Part shown: in pieces, positions 59,130 to 64,000 of the stretch
Layout: every line of letters begins with the position of its first letter
How positions within the stretch are numbered: the first letter of the stretch is position 1
Source: Panaeolus papilionaceus
Lineage: Eukaryota > Basidiomycota > Agaricomycetes > Agaricales
Direction of reading: 5' to 3'
Length of the DNA: 64,000 bases
NCBI GenBank assembly: GCA_015501605.1
Contig: JADNRZ010000031.1
Location: 310,001 to 374,000 of the forward strand
Notes under the pieces: generated by a model
The model's database searches: none
The model's input: only the letters and a program-made list of their open reading frames with translations
What the model was told of the DNA's origin: nothing
Translations under genes and position numbers: made by a program

Positions 59130-62100
59130 CGATATTACTTAATTGTCGTTCAAATGTGCGTCCCTAGTATGTGGGCTTGGGGAAATATATGAATTTTCGC
59201 TCGTTTTTCGTGTCTACACCTTGAAAATGTATATAGGCGTAAAAGCAGCATCCATGTATCCTTGTCATTTTCCTGACCCTGTTCTTCCTCTAGGTATTTT
59301 TTGTCACTTAGGAAATCTCGTTGTTTAAGGTTGGAGTTGATGCCTGTGTTTGGGTGAGGGGATGGCAAGGGAGAGCGTGTCACGGTGACGCTGATTAAAT
59401 GCTCAGTGATGTAGGCGTGGGGCGATCTGGGTGAAAGGGTGAGTGAGGGTGAAGGTGTGATTGGAGATGATGAGAGTGTGATGGAAATAGAAGGTGAGAC
59501 GCGCGATACGAGTTCGTGGGGTCGATATGTGAGAGAGGTGAGGATGAGGTGGGGTGGGGTGAATGAGAAGTGAATGGAGACAAATACGAATGACGAAAAT
59601 GACAAAAATGAACGCTAACGCAGGTGTACACGGACACCGGACGACGACGAAGGATGAACACGAACACGAAACACGAAATACCAGGGCGAAAAGGAGCTTG
59701 TATTCATTGGAAACTACATACATGATATGATGAAAAATCATAGAAATAAAAAGAAAAGACTCGAAAGTACAGAAACCAAGAGTGCGCATCGCGTGAACGA
59801 AGCACTGACGCGAATAGAAAAAATCGAAAAATAGGGGCCTGCTGAAGCAGTGCTCATCATCAGGTCAGTATGATCCCTTTGGTTGGATCCATCATTGCTC
59901 AAACTGATACAGTTCCTCAGTTAACGTAGGTTTTTTACTTTCATTGTTAGAGGGACTGCGTAACGATGATCGTATCTACCATGAATTCAGAACCCACTCC
60001 TCTGCATCCCGAAAAATGTCTATCCCGCCACAATTATCACTACAGCGATGAAAATCGAGAATTCAGTTGCAATCTCCCCTTGCACTAGGGACCGTCTCCT
60101 TGACCATTTCCGCGAACACTACCTGAAAGCACACGAGCTTAACCACCATCATCGAGGCTTTCACTTGATTCGCTCAAGTCATAAGATAACATATTATCCA
60201 AGTTGATGCGTCCGTTGCTTACGGCTCCCTCCCTCACTCTCTATACCATTTCTTCCTATCTGCGCGGATCCGTATTTAATGATGTACCCCTTATGAACGA
60301 ATAGAGATTGCCGTTGTCTTATGACTTTGAGGACGATGGAGAGTGTTTGTTGGTGTTTGAAGCTAATACTGATGTTGAGCCGACGTTTGCCCGACCCAAC
60401 TTGTTTCCTCACCATCATCGTCAGCACTCGTGGAACCCCTCTGCTTTCTTCCTTCTGACTCCGGGCAGCCTTCTCAATTTATATTTTTCATTCCAGCCTT
60501 GAAGTCGAAATTTGTCCTCTGTGCCGTTCAGAAGTTGAGACAACGCTCAACTCAACTTGTTTCACACCACCATCATCGACACTCGCACTTGCTCTGGCTT
60601 GATCGCTTTTTCGTCTAGCAATATGTTTGAAATCTTATCGCATTATTACCTACGGAAGCGTCTCCTGGATCATGCGGCACGATGTTGATGTCACTGTTGG
60701 TGAGTAAAGATGCGTTGGGATTTAGGCTGTAAGAACAATGAACGATACGTGTTCCTTCCATGCTCCGACTGATGCTCGCTCCCATACGCTGAATCGCTGT
60801 GGCTGATGCGAAGTGGTTGAAGAAGGGATGTGGATGTATGTGATGTATTCACTGTTAGAGTATTTATGTATTGGTGAGTCTAAGTGTCTCTCGTTTCTCG
60901 CGTTTGTAGGCCCTAACCCGATGTTCCTCGACAGTGTAATTGAGTAGAACGAATAAAACTCTTTTTTCAAAAATCGTTTCTTTCATCCAATTTTCCTCGT
61001 TTTCGTCCTCGGAAATTCCAACCCTCATCCTACCTCCAGTTCAGCAAACCACATCATCGCCAGACATCTTCATTTTACTTGAATGATCTTCGCGCTTATA
61101 TATTTCACAATGTCGAGGGATCTCTCGACTCCCTGTTAGGCCTGTATTTAGGTGAGGCCTCACTAAAGAGGGTTCATAGCCGTCACTCACAAAGAAGACT
61201 AGACGTTGTGGAAGAGGGACGCGCCTGCCTAGCGACTGCTGTGGGGTGAGGACGTGTTGCGTCGATTCTGAGGTGAGACTACACCCTCTTTTCATTTTGT
61301 TCCTCATACCACCAAACTGCTCTTAGTCGCCCTCGGTATTTCCGCATCACTGCTGGGAGGTCTAGACATTGTCCCATCACGACAGGAAATGGTCATCAAA
61401 TTTGCTATTCAGTCCCACTGAACATCTGGAAGTCTATTTCTCATTCACCAGTCTCGCCCGCTCAACATTCAACTCCCGCCCGTGTCCTCAACATAACGGT
61501 TACCTCTCATCCCAACGTTTGGAGCATTAATGATTCGCTTACTCCCCAACATCACCTAATGATTTCTCTCGATCTCACCGACCCTTCTCAGTTTCAACAC
61601 GCACCTCACAAACCCTTACTTCAACGCCGACTCTGATAGTTACCATCACAATTTTCACCACAGCGATGCCGATCCAGTGACCAGAATCGTGCTCACCTGG
61701 TCCTGGTGATCATCTGGTTGACCATTTCAACTAAAATGCACACCTCATCCTGAATGCTCTGACACGTCATCAACCTGGACCTCCACCCGCATGCGCGACA
61801 TTTTCACTCCTTCCTCTCTTCAGGCGACAGCACCAGTCTACACACCTGGCATAAACGCAGCCCTGACACCTCAAGATCCTTCTCCTGGTATTTTCCAGCT
61901 CCAAGCATTTTTCATCGATCAGAAATTGTCGCGTTAGGGCCATCGGTCGTTGGGTTGGGTGTTGGCCGATTTTGGGGTTACGGCTGGTGGGGGGTCTGAT
62001 GCGCAATGAGTCGAGTGTTAGGGTGTTGATTTTTTGTTGTGGCGTTGAGAAGATGGGCACGATGATTTTTAACCTAAGAGAGGAAGGCGTTGCGAAGGAT

Positions 62101-64000
62101 CTTCAAAGATCTCACCGCTGGGCGACGAAATCTCTGACGTTGTGAATTTTATTTTCAGATATGCCTGAGCTTGCTGTTGATTCCACATCTACGGTCTAGC
62201 ATCACCCCCAATTCCAGCACCGCAACGCCCTCATCACCTCGTCACCTATTTCTTGACCGTCGCTGTTTGTTCTGGGCTCAAACCTCCCTCGACGTCTTAT
62301 ATCAGGGCCCTACCTCGTATTTCAACGACTCCGACTTGACAGTAATGGAGGGTATTCCCGTAGCAGCACCGCACTTGAACCACGCGGTCATTTTGGCGTC
62401 TGGCTCTCTTCAAATTATGATGGTGGCCCTGACTGCCGGCTTAACAGCAGCATTGGTGTATTCTTGTCGTTCTCCTGGCCCTGCTCTCCCTCCAAGTATT
62501 TTTTGTCGCTTAGGAAAGGTGGTTGGAGGTTGTGGTTGGTGGCTGTGCTAGGGTGGGGGGCAAGCGGGCGGCGACGGCGAGGAGAGTGTGTCACGATGAT
62601 TCTGGTTAAATTCTCAGGTCAGTATACACCTTTTCGTTGGATGCATCATTGCTAAAGCTGATGCTGTTCCTCAGTCGACGTTGGTGTTTTACTTTCATTA
62701 TTTGAGAGACTAAAGCATAACGATCATCATGCCATAAGCAATGAACCCAAAACCCCACTCCCCTGCATCACCGAAAATGGTTATCCCACCACAATCATCA
62801 CCACAGCGATGACGACCGAGCATCCAGTTTCGCGCTCTCGCCTCGCACCAGAGACTGTCGTCGTCATCATTTTGCGCGAATATTATCTCAAAGCACACTG
62901 ACACGTCATCAAGCTGAACCTCCAGGCGTCCATACTTTCACTCCTACATTCCTCATGCAATGACCATACTCCTTGCTCACGGCTCAAAAGCAGCGGCGAC
63001 ATCTCAATGGCGTCGTCTTGGGCTTCCACCCCCTCCAGGTATTTTTGCTCGCTCCCAAATGGTTGTTGGCGAGAGGTCGTTGGGTTGTTGGGCACGTGTC
63101 CGGGTTAATGGGAAGGGAGGACGAGACACGAAATGGGCGACACGATGGAGGTAAAGGGTGAAATGATCACAATGCTGACATGTGCGTCTCGTCAATCCTA
63201 TCTCCATCTCCGTGTCTTCACATCGCGATTTATCCAATTTATCGGAGATGGGTTGTGTCACAGAGTGCGTATCTCGCCACTGTAACCTATCGTCTTGAGC
63301 TTGAGCTTTTCTTTAGGCCATTCTGTTGATTTAGGGCGATGAATTCTAGTTGGATTTGGAATCGACATTGTCATCTGAAGGGAGCACGATGCAGGATGAC
63401 CTGCTGCATATTATATGAGTCGCGCTGAAGATGGACGACAATCTACAGGTGGAAAATGTGCTGGTGATACTCAGTGCTCATCGCATCACCTCCTCAATTA
63501 GCGGTTTTCAGTTATTATGTTACCCGTTACCTCGCGCTCGCTGACCTGGCCGTCATACTCTCATAATCTCCTCCACCACTCATATGATCCAATATCGCCA
63601 GCGTTGTCATCGATATGTCAAACCAGTCACCACAACTGGCGTGCATTTATTTTAATACCTCCACATTCCCTGGTGAATTATCTTGTCTGATGAGACGAGC
63701 ATGCCTCCACGCTCATGTTCCAACGGAGCATCTGTGTCACCTCCGGATAGGTCTCAACTTTTCCGATATCTAGTACTTGTTCTCAGGAAATAGTGTGGTG
63801 ACCTCTATGCGACCTCAGTTTCTACTGGCAGTCGAGAAGCTTTGCCATTTGTGTTCATGGTGTCGGTTTGCGGAGCTGCGGTTTGATTATCGGGTATGAG
63901 ATGTCGTCCCACTTCCACGCCCATGTTTAACTGTAGGTGCTCAATGAGTACTGCATCATCTGTCTTTTCTGCTTAGTTTGTCAAATATGTGTTACAAGAT
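59130..64000. other. Spacer upstream of GTPase E, no intact gene
   Basis: Copy of the B-C spacer. It differs from copy 1 by deletions (for example, 13,450-13,555 is missing near 62,095) and by a 150-bp insertion-like stretch near 63,160-63,320. The next GTPase (the counterpart of C) would be expected just beyond the window end. Confidence 0.6.

Larger units (their letters stand above)
51954..64000. repeat. Segmental duplication, copy 2 (runs off the window)
   Basis: Co-linear with 4,451-15,391 in the same orientation. It contains the A-B spacer equivalent (51,954-56,970), GTPase E as the counterpart of B, and the B-C spacer equivalent (59,130-64,000). No intact gene was found in its spacer parts. 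The left junction is at GCACCACAAGCTTAC, next to unique sequence. Confidence 0.9.

Overview
This window reads as gene-poor, repeat-rich nuclear DNA of a filamentous basidiomycete, most likely an Agaricomycete. The reasons are short genes broken by many 45-80 nt introns, a group III hybrid histidine kinase with HAMP repeats, a signal peptide/ectodomain/single-TM protein of a type common in mushrooms, a Ty3/Gypsy element of basidiomycete type, and abundant TA-target inverted-repeat elements. I cannot name the species.

Layout: 1-2.9 kb holds no recognisable gene. From 2.9 to 34 kb lies a head-to-tail array, all on the minus strand, of paralogous P-loop GTPase genes (A 2906-4378, B 9072-10353, C 15619-16907, D 22442-33737). 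They are separated by 4.5-6 kb spacers that are diverged copies of each other. A decayed WW-type/multi-TM protein gene (about 19.9-21.4 kb) lies in the C-D spacer. Gene D is split by a 9,994-bp Gypsy retrotransposon (23162-33155, LTRs of 776 bp differing at one position that I can see). That retrotransposon carries a 1,403-bp foldback element (26762-28164) with two identical 602-bp arms.

34-43.6 kb is a nest of mobile elements: a 736-bp TIR element, a 4.07-kb giant inverted repeat (35509-39578) filled with palindromic TTTCCGCGGAAA motifs, and a 3.5-kb TIR element. The 3.5-kb element contains a related TIR element, which contains an exactly 1,000-bp solo LTR; a further MITE sits in its right part. 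45.5-46.8 kb holds a secreted/membrane protein gene. 48.9-50.4 kb holds the 5' part of a group III histidine kinase, cut off after its second HAMP-like unit and abutting an unrelated coiled-coil fragment. A tRNA-derived SINE-like sequence lies near 51.8 kb.

From 51,954 to the window end there is a second copy of 4,451 to about 15,390 (a segmental duplication). It contains GTPase E, a decayed copy of B with two frameshifts and a 686-bp TA-flanked MITE in intron 1.

The main biological story is a locally expanding and decaying family of fungal GTPases (GPTGxGKS P-loop, D(T/S)PGFSD switch II, TTMW(D/N) in the G4 position), recombined with very young mobile elements. The P-loop is encoded by a conserved 34-nt microexon in every copy. 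The cell role of these GTPases cannot be read from the sequence.
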